A stretch of DNA of 64,000 nt, taken from positions 46,607 through 110,606 of the forward strand of contig PBYQ01000004.1 in the NCBI GenBank assembly GCA_002729695.1. Reading direction: 5' to 3'. The stretch comes from Citromicrobium sp. GTDB lineage: Bacteria; Pseudomonadota; Alphaproteobacteria; Sphingomonadales; Sphingomonadaceae. Positions 45,226-55,044 of the stretch are shown one piece after another; the first letter of the stretch is position 1; every line of letters starts with the position of its first letter. A program made the translations under genes and the position numbers. The notes beneath the pieces were generated by a model. It did no database searches, was not told where the DNA came from, and saw only the letters and a list, made by a program, of their open reading frames with translations.

Positions 45226-48200
45226 ATGGCACGCTTCTTCATCGACCGGCCCATCTTCGCCTGGGTCGTCTCGCTGGGCATTCTGCTCGCGGGCTTCATG
45301 GCACTGCGCGCCCTCCCGATCGAGCAATATCCCGATGTCGCTCCGCCATCGCTTGCCATCAGCCTGGTCTATCCCGGCGCCGATGCCGAGACGCTGGAGG
45401 AAAACGTCACCCAAGTGATCGAGCAGCAGCTCAACGGGGTCGAGGGCTTTCTCTACATGTCCTCGTCCAGCCTTTCGAACGGCACCGCGAGCATCACGCT
45501 GACCTTCGAAGCGGGGACCGACATCGATATCGCGCAGACCGAGGTTCAGAACCGGTTGAGCACGGTCGAAGCGCGGCTGCCCGAAGAGGTTCGCCGACAA
45601 GGTATCACCGTGCGGCAGGCGAACGATGGATTCCTGCTGATCGTTGCCCTGACGTCCAAGGGCGGCGCTTACGACACGACCGATCTCGGCAACATCGCCT
45701 CAACGCAGGTGATCGACGAGTTGCGGCGTGTGCCCGGCGTGGGCGACGTGCAGTTGTTCGGATCGCAATATGCCATGCGTATCTGGCTCGATCCCGACGC
45801 GCTCGCTTCCTACAACCTCTCCCCCAGCGCGGTTCTCGCCGCGATCCGCGAACAGAACGCGCAGACCGCAGGCGGTTCGATCGGTGCGCAGCCGGTCAGT
45901 GGCGAACAAGAAATCACCGCGACGATCTCCACCGATGGCCGCTTTACGACGCCCGAAGAGTTCGAGAACATCATTTTGCGCGCCAGCAATGGGGCTGCGG
46001 TGGTGCGGCTGGGCGAAGTCGCGCGGGTCGAGATCGGTGCGCAGAGCTATGCCACGTCGACCACCCTCAACGGCAAGCCGATGGCGGGGATGGCGGTCCA
46101 GCTCGCGACCGGTGCCAATGCCCTTGCGGCGGCTGAAGGCGTGAAGGAACGTCTGGAGGAAATCCAGGGAAGCCTGCCGGGCGATGTCACCTGGTCGATC
46201 CCCTACGACACCACGCCCTTCGTCGAGGCATCGGTCGAGGAAGTGGTGAAGACGCTGGTCGAGGCGATGTTCCTCGTGTTTCTCGTCATGTTCCTCTTTC
46301 TGCAGAACTGGCGTGCGACATTGATCCCGACGCTGGTCGTGCCGATCGCGCTCGCCGGTGCATGCCTTGGCCTGTGGCTTTTCGGCTTTTCGATCAACGT
46401 GCTGTCGCTGTTCGGCATGGTGCTGGCGATCGGTATTCTGGTCGATGACGCGATCGTGGTGATCGAGAATGTCGAGCGGATCATGCGCGAGGAAGGCCTG
46501 CCGCCGGTGCAGGCCACGCGCAAGGCGATGGGGCAGATCAGCGGCGCGATCATCGGCATCACGCTGGTACTGGTCGCAGTGTTTCTCCCGATGGCATTCT
46601 TCCCCGGGTCGACGGGCGGAATCTATCGCCAGTTCTCCGTGACGCTTGCTATCGCGATCTTCTTCTCCGCGTTCCTCGCCCTGTCGCTCACCCCCGCGCT
46701 GTGCGCGACCTTCCTGAAGCCGATTACCAAGGGTCATGACGACGAGGCTGAGGTCGAGATCGACGAAGAGGCCGAGGCCCAGCCCGGCTGGCGTGGGCGT
46801 CTGGCGCGCGCGCGGGGCAAGGCCGCGCGCTTCTTCGCCGGGTTCAATCGCTGGTTCGCGCGGATGCGTGAAAAGTACGGGCGCACGAACGATCGCATCC
46901 TGTCGCGCCCTTGGCGAGCCTTCGCAGTGTTCCTCGCGCTCGGCCTGGTTACGGTGCTGTTGTTCATGCGGCTTCCCACCGCCTTCCTGCCGACCGAGGA
47001 TCAGGGGTACCTGATCACGGCCGTTCAAGCGCCTCCGGGTGCCACCACGGAACGCCTCGACGAGTCGCTCGAACAGGTCACGGATTACTGGATGGCGCGC
47101 GAAGAGGTGGCAGACCTGGTGGTCGTGCGCGGGTTCAGCTTCTTCGGTCAGGGGCAGAACAATGCAATCATGTTCTCCTCCTTCGAGCCGTGGGGCGAAC
47201 GAACCGGCAAAGGCAGCAGCGCGGGCGAAATGCTGGCCGACGCGACCGGTCGGTTCAGCCAGATCGACGGCGCCCTCGCCTTCGTGATCCAGCCACCCGC
47301 GATTCAGTCGCTGGGCGAGGCGAGTGGCTTCACTCTCAAACTGCAGGACCGCGGCGGGCTTGGCCGTGAAGCGTTGACCGCTGCGCGCGATCAGTTGCTC
47401 GGCATGGCATCGCAGAATCCGATGATCGCCAACTTGCGGCCCGAGGACCAAGGGCCAAGCCCCGAGGTCGAGATCGACATCGATCGCGTGCAGGCGCGCG
47501 CGCTCGGCCTGTCGTTGAGCGATGTGAATGCGGCGCTGTCGATCACCTTCGGCTCGGCCTATGCGAACGACTTCAACCGCGATGGCCGCGTGCTGCAAGT
47601 CCTCGTGCAGGCGGATGCGCCTTATCGCATGACGCCCGAAGACGTGCTCGCGCTGCGCATTCCCAATGCGGAAGGCGAACTGGTGCCCTTCAGCGCCTTT
47701 GCCAGCGCGGACTGGTCGGCCTCGCCAGCCAGCCTGTCGCGCTATAACGGCTATCCCGCCATGACCTTGTCGGGCATGGCGGCACCGGGCAAATCCTCTG
47801 GCGCTGCACTGACGGCAATGGAAGAGATGGCGGCCCAGTTGCCGCCCGGCATCGGCTACGAATGGACCGGCATTTCCTACGAGGAAAAGCAGGCAGGCGG
47901 GCAGATCGGCTTGCTGCTCGGCCTGTCGGTCGTGGTCGTGTTCCTGGTGCTGGCTGCGCTGTACGAAAGCTGGGCGGTGCCGCTCGCCGTGCTACTGATC
48001 GTCCCGATGGGTGTGCTGGGTGCGGTGCTGTTCTCGATGCTGCGCGGGTTGTCGGCGGACGTTTATTTCAACGTCGGGATGATCACTATCATCGGTCTCG
48101 CCGCCAAGAACGCGATCCTGATCGTCGAATTCGCGATCGAGGAAGAACAGCGTGGGTTGCGCCGGATCGATGCCGTCAAGGCGGCTGCACGCCTGCGTTT

Positions 48201-48471
48201 GCGGCCGATCATCATGACCTCGCTCGCCTTTACCATGGGGATGGTCCCGCTGGTGCTGGCAAGCGGCGCGGGTGCCGCCAGCCGTATCGCGGTCGGCACC
48301 GGGGTGATGGGCGGCATGATCGCCGCGACCGTGCTGGGCATCTTCCTGATCCCGATGCTTTACCTGCTGGTCCGCCGGAACATCAGCCGCAAGCAGCCGC
48401 ACGCCGCGGGGCATCTGGACGAGCCGGAAGACAGCAAACCCGGCGCTGAGGCCGAAGGGGAGAAAGCCTGA
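45226..48471 (+). CDS. RND multidrug efflux permease (HAE1 type)
   Basis: A 1081-residue proton-driven pump of the AcrB/MexB family with twelve membrane segments and two large periplasmic loops. The proton relay is present: Asp407-Asp408 (LVDDAIVVIENVER) and Lys961 (GLAAKNAILIVEFA). The N-terminus MARFFIDRPIFAWV is typical. It is longer than AcrB (1049) mainly because the cytoplasmic loop between the two halves carries an extra acidic then basic stretch (HDDEAEVEIDEEAEAQPG, then an Arg-rich helix, about 505-560). Substrates probably hydrophobic drugs, bile-salt-like compounds or solvents. Its stop overlaps the next start (TGATG). Confidence 0.97.
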   Translation: MARFFIDRPIFAWVVSLGILLAGFMALRALPIEQYPDVAPPSLAISLVYPGADAETLEENVTQVIEQQLNGVEGFLYMSSSSLSNGTASITLTFEAGTDIDIAQTEVQNRLSTVEARLPEEVRRQGITVRQANDGFLLIVALTSKGGAYDTTDLGNIASTQVIDELRRVPGVGDVQLFGSQYAMRIWLDPDALASYNLSPSAVLAAIREQNAQTAGGSIGAQPVSGEQEITATISTDGRFTTPEEFENIILRASNGAAVVRLGEVARVEIGAQSYATSTTLNGKPMAGMAVQLATGANALAAAEGVKERLEEIQGSLPGDVTWSIPYDTTPFVEASVEEVVKTLVEAMFLVFLVMFLFLQNWRATLIPTLVVPIALAGACLGLWLFGFSINVLSLFGMVLAIGILVDDAIVVIENVERIMREEGLPPVQATRKAMGQISGAIIGITLVLVAVFLPMAFFPGSTGGIYRQFSVTLAIAIFFSAFLALSLTPALCATFLKPITKGHDDEAEVEIDEEAEAQPGWRGRLARARGKAARFFAGFNRWFARMREKYGRTNDRILSRPWRAFAVFLALGLVTVLLFMRLPTAFLPTEDQGYLITAVQAPPGATTERLDESLEQVTDYWMAREEVADLVVVRGFSFFGQGQNNAIMFSSFEPWGERTGKGSSAGEMLADATGRFSQIDGALAFVIQPPAIQSLGEASGFTLKLQDRGGLGREALTAARDQLLGMASQNPMIANLRPEDQGPSPEVEIDIDRVQARALGLSLSDVNAALSITFGSAYANDFNRDGRVLQVLVQADAPYRMTPEDVLALRIPNAEGELVPFSAFASADWSASPASLSRYNGYPAMTLSGMAAPGKSSGAALTAMEEMAAQLPPGIGYEWTGISYEEKQAGGQIGLLLGLSVVVVFLVLAALYESWAVPLAVLLIVPMGVLGAVLFSMLRGLSADVYFNVGMITIIGLAAKNAILIVEFAIEEEQRGLRRIDAVKAAARLRLRPIIMTSLAFTMGMVPLVLASGAGAASRIAVGTGVMGGMIAATVLGIFLIPMLYLLVRRNISRKQPHAAGHLDEPEDSKPGAEAEGEKA

Positions 48472-49895
48472 TGAAGCGCTTCATGGCTCTCGCACTATTG
48501 TCCACCGCGCTGGCCGGGTGTGCCAGCATGGCGCCCGAGCACGTCCGGCCCGAAGCGGCGACCGCGCCCGCGTTCGACCCCGAATACCGGCCCGATGGGG
48601 AGGTAGTCGCATCCGAGCTGTCCTATCGCGAATGGTTCACCGACCCCCGGCTGGTCGGCCTGATCGGCAATGCGCTGGAGAACAACCGGGATCTGCTCGC
48701 CGCGACCGCGCGGATCGAGCAGGCCCGTGCGCGCTACCGCATCCAGGACAGCCGCCGTCTGCCGATGGTGGTTGCCAATGGCAGCGCGACCCGTTCGCGG
48801 CAGCCACTCGGAGCAAATTCGGCGGTTAACGCGGGCGATGTCGAGGGGGCACCGGCGTCGATCACCTCCAACCGGTTCGAGGTCGGCGTGGGCGTCAGCG
48901 CTTTCGAACTCGACTTCTGGGGCCGCATCGCGAGTCTGAGCGAGCAGGCGCGGGCGCAATACCTCGCTACTGTCGCGGCGCAGCGGGCATTCTACCTGTC
49001 GTTGATCGCCGATACCGCGACGACCTATTACGAGATCGTCGAGACAGAGGAACAGATCGCGCTGGCCGAGGCGACCGCGCAGAGCCGCCGTGAAGGCTTG
49101 CGGATCGCCAAGCTCAGGCTCGATGCCGGAGTGACGTCCGCGCTGCCGTACCGTCAGGCGGAAACGCTGCTGACGCAGGCCGAGCAGCAGCTGGCGAACG
49201 AGAAGCTGTCGCTCGCGCAGTTGCGCAACCAACTTGCCGTGCTCGTCGGCGGGACCGTGCCCGAGGGATTGCCCGAAGGCCGCACGCTGGCGGAACAAGG
49301 CGACAAGCGTCGCCTTGCCGCGGGGCTTCCGTCGGACCTGCTGCTGGTGCGACCCGACATCATCGCAGCCGAGGAACAGCTGCGCGCAGCGCGGGCCAAT
49401 ATCGGCGCGGCGCGGGCGGCATTCTTCCCGACGATCTCGCTCACCGGGAACGCGGGTTTCTCGTCCAACAGCCTCGACGGGCTGTTCTCCTCCGACGGGC
49501 TAGGCTGGAGCTTCGGCCCGAGCATCTCGCTCCCCATCTTCGACTGGGGCGGGCGCGAGGCCGATCTCGATCTGGCGAAGGCGCTGGAGGTGGAGCAGGT
49601 CGCGAATTACGACAGGACCGTGCAGACCGCCTTCCGCGAAGTGTCCGACTCGCTCGCCGGGCGACGCTACCTCGCGGAACAGGTCGAAACGCTTGAGCGC
49701 GGGGTCGAGGCGCAGGAGCGGATCGCTCGCCTTGCGCGCCTGCGTTATCGCGAAGGGGTGGCCGATTACCTCGAAGTCCTAGATGCCGAGCGCAACCTGT
49801 TCAGTGCGCGTCAGCAATTGCTCGCGACCGAACGCGCATGGTTGCAGAACCGTGCGACGCTGTTCGTGGCGCTTGGCGGGGGCGACGACCGCTAG
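48471..49895 (+). CDS. NodT-family outer membrane efflux lipoprotein
   Basis: A 474-residue OprM/NodT-type trimeric channel. Signal peptide with lipobox (STALAGCASM, Cys about 17). Two outer-membrane efflux repeats are visible, each with long helices: the first around LVGLIGNALENNRDLLAATARIEQARARYR, the second around RPDIIAAEEQLRAARANIGAARAAFFPTISLTG, and a closing ARLRYREGVADYLEVLDAERNLFSARQQLL. It completes the tripartite pump. The start is coupled to the permease stop. It converges with the MobA-like gene, 23 bases apart. Confidence 0.96.
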   Translation: MKRFMALALLSTALAGCASMAPEHVRPEAATAPAFDPEYRPDGEVVASELSYREWFTDPRLVGLIGNALENNRDLLAATARIEQARARYRIQDSRRLPMVVANGSATRSRQPLGANSAVNAGDVEGAPASITSNRFEVGVGVSAFELDFWGRIASLSEQARAQYLATVAAQRAFYLSLIADTATTYYEIVETEEQIALAEATAQSRREGLRIAKLRLDAGVTSALPYRQAETLLTQAEQQLANEKLSLAQLRNQLAVLVGGTVPEGLPEGRTLAEQGDKRRLAAGLPSDLLLVRPDIIAAEEQLRAARANIGAARAAFFPTISLTGNAGFSSNSLDGLFSSDGLGWSFGPSISLPIFDWGGREADLDLAKALEVEQVANYDRTVQTAFREVSDSLAGRRYLAEQVETLERGVEAQERIARLARLRYREGVADYLEVLDAERNLFSARQQLLATERAWLQNRATLFVALGGGDDR

Positions 49896-49918
49896 AGTTC
49901 GCCATGGCTGCGATCGGC

Positions 49919-50476
49919 TTATTGCCGGTTTGTCAGGTCGGATGGAGTGTCGACATCGATCAGCATGTCGCTGGTCTGCGGTGCAATCACCAACGCATTC
50001 GGAAGGGAAAGGCTGCGCGCACCCCTGTCTTCGTCGAGGGTCCGCAATTGGGCGAAGTGTTCCTGCCCGAAAGCAGCGGGGTTTCCCGCGCTCCCGTCTG
50101 GCTGGCGAGTGAAAATCGCTCCGGTTTCCTGGCCGAGCAAGCGCAGGTGCGCTGGCTCCATCAGCGGCATGTCTGCCAGCGCGATGACGACGCGATCATG
50201 ATGCGCAGCGGCGCAGACCCCTGCGGCGATCGATGTGCCAAGGCCACGCTCCGCATCGGGGTTCACCACAGGCCGCCATTTCTCACGGGCGGTGACGCGG
50301 GAATGCTCCCCGATCACAAGGTACAGGCTCTCGAACCCTGCGCTCTCCGCTGCCGCAGCCGCCCATTCCCAAAGCGGTCTGCCGCGAAACAGGACGGTGA
50401 GCTTGTCGCTACCAAACCGTTCGCTGCGGCCTGCGGCGAGCAGGATCAGCGCAATAGACGGATCAAGCGGTGGCAT
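49919..50476 (-). CDS. MobA/MocA-like molybdopterin nucleotidyltransferase
   Basis: A 185-residue NTP-transferase of the MobA/MocA family. The nucleotide motif LLAAGRSERFGSDK is at about 12-25 and the metal motif ALADMPLM at about 100; GSAGNPAAFG lies further on. In the PaoABC system the partner MocA makes molybdopterin cytosine dinucleotide from CTP, and the position as last gene of the aldehyde oxidoreductase operon suggests the same. The start MPPLDPSIAL is at 50476; it overlaps the upstream XdhC-like gene by 14 bases. CTP versus GTP preference cannot be decided by eye. Confidence 0.9.
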   Translation of the reverse strand: MPPLDPSIALILLAAGRSERFGSDKLTVLFRGRPLWEWAAAAAESAGFESLYLVIGEHSRVTAREKWRPVVNPDAERGLGTSIAAGVCAAAHHDRVVIALADMPLMEPAHLRLLGQETGAIFTRQPDGSAGNPAAFGQEHFAQLRTLDEDRGARSLSLPNALVIAPQTSDMLIDVDTPSDLTNRQ

Positions 50477-51314
50477 GCAGCCGCTCGTACTGTCCGACGA
50501 TTTCGGCGAGCGCCGACAGAGCAAGCGCTTGCGGCGCCTTGCAAGACGGGATCAGTCCGATGGGGCTGCGGATGCGTGCGATCCGCTCTTCGGGTACACC
50601 GCGTTCGGTCAGAGCGAGTGTGCGCGCGATCCGTGCATTCTCACCACCCTGAGCGCCAATGTAGAACGCTTCGCTGGCCAGCGCCTGCTCGAGCAGTGGC
50701 AGTTCCCATTCGTGATCGTGAAACAGCAGCAGCGCTGCCGTCCACGGGTCGAGTTGGCAATCCTCCGCCGTCCGACCCAGCGTCAGCCGATCCTTATCGT
50801 AGGTGACGAGTTCGATACCCATTGCGGCTGCAAGCGCACCCAGACCAGTGAGTTCAGGACCCTCGCCAAAAGCCGCAATCCTCAGGGAGGGCAGGTAGCG
50901 ACGCTCCGGCAGAGGCGAGATCTCGGGCAGACCGATCTTCGCGGGTTGGCGATCCACTAGCTTATCCAGCGCGCGGCGGCACGCTCTGCGGTCCGGCGCC
51001 GGGTCGAGCAGGATGTCCAGACCACCGCCACAAGGCAGGCGAAAATCGATCTTGGGGGAGCCTCGCCCGTAGCGGATGACCTTGGGATATTCGAGCGCAC
51101 GAATATCCACCGCCAGCTGCGCTTCTAGGCAGCCGTCCGCGAGGCTGCCTATCGTGCTCCCATCCGGCAACACCGCCAGCTGTGCGCCCAATCGGCGCGA
51201 GAAGCTGCCGTCGATGCCGACGATGGTACACAGCCCGACGCCAACCTCGCGGGCCGCCGCGAGTGCTGCGTGATCGTCCCCTAGCGCCGCATCTCGCGTC
51301 AGCTCGGCAAGCAT
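50463..51314 (-). CDS. XdhC/PaoD-like molybdenum cofactor insertion protein
   Basis: A 283-residue XdhC-CoxI family protein. It has the N-terminal XdhC domain (VGLCTIVGIDGSFSRRLGAQLAV, GSTIGSLADGCLEAQL, IDFRLPCGGGLDILL) and a C-terminal Rossmann-like domain (AAFGEGPELTGLGALAAAMGIELVTYDKD ... QGGENARIARTLALTERGVPEERIARIRSPIGL). These chaperones bind the cytosine dinucleotide cofactor, allow its sulfuration and load it into the large subunit. ATG 51314 shares one base with the upstream stop (TGATG); longer in-frame upstream sequence overlaps the large subunit and is not coding. Confidence 0.92.
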   Translation of the reverse strand: MLAELTRDAALGDDHAALAAAREVGVGLCTIVGIDGSFSRRLGAQLAVLPDGSTIGSLADGCLEAQLAVDIRALEYPKVIRYGRGSPKIDFRLPCGGGLDILLDPAPDRRACRRALDKLVDRQPAKIGLPEISPLPERRYLPSLRIAAFGEGPELTGLGALAAAMGIELVTYDKDRLTLGRTAEDCQLDPWTAALLLFHDHEWELPLLEQALASEAFYIGAQGGENARIARTLALTERGVPEERIARIRSPIGLIPSCKAPQALALSALAEIVGQYERLHATA

Positions 51315-53503
51315 CAGTCGGGCATCGCGGCGAGCACGCGGTCGGGGGTCATCGGGAAGTCGAAGACGCGTGCACCGCTTGCATTGTAGATCGCGTTGGC
51401 GATCGCCGCCGCGCCGCCGCACATGCCGAGCTCGCCGATGCCCTTGGCCTGGATCGGGCTGGCCGCCGGATCGCGTTCCTCCACCATGATGACATCCAGG
51501 TCGGGCACATCGCGGTGCACGGGCACATGGTATTCGGCGAGGTCCGGGTTGACGAGGTGGCCGTCGCGCGGATCGAATTCCAGCGCTTCGGTCAGCGCGA
51601 CGCCGATGCTCCACGTGATCCCACCGAGGCACTGCGAGCGGGCGGTCTTGTGGTTGAGCACCCGCCCGAACCCGAACGCACCGAGCATCCGGTCGACGCG
51701 GGCTTCCCCGGTGAATCGATTCACGCGCACTTGCGCAAAAAACGCGCCGAAGCCCGAGGCCGTATAATCATCCGCGATGTCGCCGGGCTCGTAATACCCT
51801 TCGCGCGCAAGATCCTTGCCATCGAGGAGGTCGACGATGCTCTCGCCCGATCCTGCCTTGCCGTCTGAAAGGTCCAGTTCGGCTTCCTCGACGTCGAGAC
51901 GCGATGCCAGCTCCTCGCGGATCGCCTGACATGCGACATAGACGGCGGAGCCGATCGAGGCCGCACCCCAGCTTCCGCCCGAGCCTGGCCCACGCGGATG
52001 GCGGGTATCGCCAAGGTCGACCAGCACGCGGTCGGGGGACAACCCCAGCATTTCGCCCGCAATCTGGCTGAGGATCGTGTAGGTACCCGTGCCGATGTCG
52101 GTCATGTCGGTCTCGACCAGCGCAGTCCCGTCCGGCTTCAGCGTGACGCGGGCCTTTGCCTCCGAAACATTGTGCACGCGCGCGGCACTGGCCATTCCGG
52201 TGCCGACCCACCATTCGCCTTCGCGGGTCTGGCGGGGTTTGCGCGGGCCACGGTCCCAGCCGAACGCTTCTGCGCCCTGCCTGAGACATTCTGCCAGCTT
52301 GTGCGACGAGAAGGGCAGACCCTCTTCGGGGTTCTTTTCGGGGATATTCTTCAGGCGCAGTTCGACGGGGTCGATCCCGACTTCCTCGGCCAGCACGTCC
52401 ATCGCCGCTTCCAGCGCGGGCATGCCGACGGCCTCGCCCGGCGCACGCACCGAACCGGCGGTCATTCTGTGGATGCGCGCGACCTTTAGCATCAACTCGC
52501 GGTTCTCGCCGCCGTAGAGGAAGTGCGAGGATTGCAGCACCGGCTCGGCGAACTCCTCGCCGGGCAGGTTCGAGACCAGCGCTTCGTGACCGAACCCGGT
52601 CAACGTGCCGTTCGCGTCTGTGCAGAGCCGCAGCCGCTGTGTCGTTTCCGAACGGCGCATGATGCACTGGAACACCTGCTGGCGCGACATCACGACGCGG
52701 ACGGGGCGGCCAAGCTCTTTCGCCGCAATCGATGCCGCGACTGCTTCTTCGCTGATGCCGAGCTTCGATCCGAACCCGCCGCCGACGAACCGCGAGACGA
52801 GGCGGATATCGCCCTCCTCCATATCCAGCGCGTCGGCCAGTTCGCTTATATTGTAGTTCAGCATCTGGAGCGATGCGTAGACGGTCAGCTTGTCGCCATC
52901 CCACTGTGCGATGGCCGCGTGTGGCTCCATCGCGGCGGAGGCATGACCCCTGGTGGTATAGGTCACATCGACCGAATGAGTAGCTTCGCTCATCGCGTGG
53001 GCGAGATCGCCCTGATGGACGGTCTCGTCCTCCTGCTCTTCGGGTTCGACCGTGTTCGGATCGAGCGGGGCGCCTTCCTCCACCCGATATTCGATCGCCA
53101 GATGCTTTGTCGCATCGCGCGCCTGTTCGAATGTTTCGGCAACGACCAGCGCGATCGGCTGACCCCAGTAGCAGACGGTCTTCGGCTTCTGCTGCGGCGC
53201 TTCGTCGGCGGTGCCCTGCGCAGCGCGGGTGGTCAGCCGGGGATCGTCGATCACCGCGATGACACCGGGCATGGCGAGCGCAGCGTCCCTGTCGATCGAG
53301 GTCACTTCGCCGCGCGTGATGGTCGAGGTGACGAGCACCCCTTCCGCGCAATTATCGATTGAATATTCGGCAGCGTAGGTCGCCGTCCCGGTGACTTTCG
53401 CCAGACCTTCTACGCGCGGAAGAGCCTTGCCGATCACGCCCTGCCTCATGTCGTCGAGACGATTGCTCTCGTCCGGCTTGTCCTGCTTGAAATGCACGGT
53501 CAC
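51314..53503 (-). CDS. Molybdenum hydroxylase large subunit (PaoC/YagR-like aldehyde oxidoreductase)
   Basis: A 729-residue molybdopterin-binding subunit. Family features: N-terminal aldehyde oxidase/xanthine dehydrogenase domain (VEGLAKVTGTATYAAEY), FVGGGFGSKLG, MTAGSVRAPGEAVGMPALE, GSGGSWGAASIGSA, and near the C-terminus AKGIGELGMCGGAAAIANA, whose Glu is the expected catalytic base. Length matches E. coli PaoC (about 730), not the longer eukaryotic-type XdhB. It should oxidise aldehydes or N-heterocycles with water as oxygen source. GTG start at 53503 follows GGAGGAAGC and overlaps the medium-subunit stop (GTGA). Confidence 0.93.
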   Translation of the reverse strand: MTVHFKQDKPDESNRLDDMRQGVIGKALPRVEGLAKVTGTATYAAEYSIDNCAEGVLVTSTITRGEVTSIDRDAALAMPGVIAVIDDPRLTTRAAQGTADEAPQQKPKTVCYWGQPIALVVAETFEQARDATKHLAIEYRVEEGAPLDPNTVEPEEQEDETVHQGDLAHAMSEATHSVDVTYTTRGHASAAMEPHAAIAQWDGDKLTVYASLQMLNYNISELADALDMEEGDIRLVSRFVGGGFGSKLGISEEAVAASIAAKELGRPVRVVMSRQQVFQCIMRRSETTQRLRLCTDANGTLTGFGHEALVSNLPGEEFAEPVLQSSHFLYGGENRELMLKVARIHRMTAGSVRAPGEAVGMPALEAAMDVLAEEVGIDPVELRLKNIPEKNPEEGLPFSSHKLAECLRQGAEAFGWDRGPRKPRQTREGEWWVGTGMASAARVHNVSEAKARVTLKPDGTALVETDMTDIGTGTYTILSQIAGEMLGLSPDRVLVDLGDTRHPRGPGSGGSWGAASIGSAVYVACQAIREELASRLDVEEAELDLSDGKAGSGESIVDLLDGKDLAREGYYEPGDIADDYTASGFGAFFAQVRVNRFTGEARVDRMLGAFGFGRVLNHKTARSQCLGGITWSIGVALTEALEFDPRDGHLVNPDLAEYHVPVHRDVPDLDVIMVEERDPAASPIQAKGIGELGMCGGAAAIANAIYNASGARVFDFPMTPDRVLAAMPD

Positions 53504-54486
53504 GACGCTTCCTCCACGGCTTGTTCGAGGACGGCGTGCAGCGTTCGCCGCGCCAGCGGAATCTTGAAATCGTTCTCCCCGAAACCCTGCGCATCTTCGA
53601 GCAGGATGTCGGCAGCGCGATCGAAAAGTTCGGGGGAGGGGGCTTTGCCGATCAGCGCGTCTGCGACGCGCGGATCGTGCCACGGCTTGTGCGCCACGCC
53701 CCCGAACGCGAGATCGGCGCGGGAAAACCTGCCGTCTTCGAGTTCGACGATGGCAGCGACCGAAACCAGCGCGAAGGCATAGGACGAGCGTTCGCGCACC
53801 TTGCGATAGAGCTGCGTCCCACCGACCGGGGCGGGGAGGGTGATCGCGGTGATGATCTCGCCCGGTTCGAGCACGTTCTCGCGCCAGGGTGTGTCACCGG
53901 GGAGGCAGTGGAAATCGCGAACGGGGACTGTCCGGCTGCCGCCATCGGAAGTGGCGATCTGGACCTGCGCATCGAGCGCGCTCAGAGCCACGGCCATGTC
54001 GCCCGGATAGGTGGCAATGCATTGATCGCTGGTGCCGAGAATGGCGTGAAGCTTCGCAATCCCGTCGATCGCTCCGCAGCCGCTGCCCGGTTCGCGCTTG
54101 TTGCAGGGTTGGTCGATATTGGTGAAGTAGTAGCACCGCGTCCGCTGGCACAGGTTTCCGCCGTTCGTCGCTTTGTTGCGCAGCTGCTGGGTCGCGCCGG
54201 CGAGGATTGCGCGCGACAGAACCGGATAGTCGGCGCGCACGCGTGGATGGACCGCTGTTTCGGTATTGGTCGCAAGCGCCCCGATGGACAGGCCGCCATC
54301 GTCGGTATCTTCGATTTCAGCGAAACCGACGCGATTGATGTCGGCGAGCTGGCTCGGCGTTTCGACCTGCAACTTCATCAGATCGAGGAGGTTGGTGCCG
54401 CCGGCGATGGCCATCGCCCGGTCGTCCGAGACGGTCTGCGAGGCATCGGTCAGAGTGCGGGCGCGGGTGTAGGAGAATGGCCTCAT
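53500..54486 (-). CDS. Molybdenum hydroxylase FAD subunit with extra 4Fe-4S motif (PaoB/YagS-like)
   Basis: A 328-residue CO-dehydrogenase-flavoprotein-type subunit that passes electrons from the iron-sulfur centres to FAD. FAD motifs AIAGGTNLLDLMK (about 47) and NKATNGGNL are present. Between them and the C-terminal domain lies CQRTRCYYF...CNKREPGSGC, the four-Cys insertion that holds an extra 4Fe-4S cluster in PaoB and a few relatives, which supports assignment to the PaoABC branch rather than ordinary xanthine dehydrogenase. Start ATG 54486 overlaps the small-subunit stop (ATGA). Confidence 0.93.
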   Translation of the reverse strand: MRPFSYTRARTLTDASQTVSDDRAMAIAGGTNLLDLMKLQVETPSQLADINRVGFAEIEDTDDGGLSIGALATNTETAVHPRVRADYPVLSRAILAGATQQLRNKATNGGNLCQRTRCYYFTNIDQPCNKREPGSGCGAIDGIAKLHAILGTSDQCIATYPGDMAVALSALDAQVQIATSDGGSRTVPVRDFHCLPGDTPWRENVLEPGEIITAITLPAPVGGTQLYRKVRERSSYAFALVSVAAIVELEDGRFSRADLAFGGVAHKPWHDPRVADALIGKAPSPELFDRAADILLEDAQGFGENDFKIPLARRTLHAVLEQAVEEAS

Positions 54487-54989
54487 GCGCTCTGCTCCGC
54501 CACATCGCGAATGGCGGCGACGATGTTGGCGTAAGCGCCGCAGCGACACAGGTTGCCGCTCATGCGTTCGCGGATTTCTTCGCCGGAGATTTCTACGGCA
54601 CCTTCCAGCGTCTCGCTAGCATCGCTCGGCCAGCCATTGGCGATTTCGGTGAGCATTGCGGTGGCGGAGCAGATTTGTCCCGGCGTGCAGTAGCCGCACT
54701 GATAGCCATCGTGTTCGACGAAGGCTTTCTGAAGCGCGGATGGTTCGTCCGGCGTACCCAGCCCCTCGATCGTGGTGACCTCGTCTCCGTCATGCATCGC
54801 AGCCAGCGTCAGGCAGCTGTTGATCCGCACACCGTTGACGATGACCGTGCAGGCCCCGCACTGTCCGTGATCGCAACCCTTCTTGGTTCCGGTCAGGCCC
54901 ACGTCCTGACGCAGGAAATCCAGCAGGGTAACGCGGGGATCGTCGGGCACGGAATGCGGCGCGCCGTTTACGGAGATTGTCTGGGCCAA
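54483..54989 (-). CDS. Molybdenum hydroxylase 2Fe-2S subunit (PaoA-like, no Tat signal)
   Basis: A 168-residue subunit with two 2Fe-2S clusters: the plant-ferredoxin-type Cys39, Cys44, Cys47, Cys59 and the helical-domain Cys98, Cys101, Cys148, Cys150. First gene of the operon small-medium-large-XdhC-MobA. Start codon is TTG at 54989, fixed by AGGAGG five bases before it. Unlike E. coli PaoA, whose long Tat leader takes the complex to the periplasm, this protein begins directly with the ferredoxin domain, and no upstream in-frame twin-Arg sequence is evident, so the enzyme is probably cytoplasmic. Confidence 0.93.
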   Translation of the reverse strand: MAQTISVNGAPHSVPDDPRVTLLDFLRQDVGLTGTKKGCDHGQCGACTVIVNGVRINSCLTLAAMHDGDEVTTIEGLGTPDEPSALQKAFVEHDGYQCGYCTPGQICSATAMLTEIANGWPSDASETLEGAVEISGEEIRERMSGNLCRCGAYANIVAAIRDVAEQSA

Positions 54990-55044
54990 GTTCGCCTCCT
55001 TCCCCCGCCTAACTCATCGGAAGGGTTAGGGGTCCGAAAACGAC

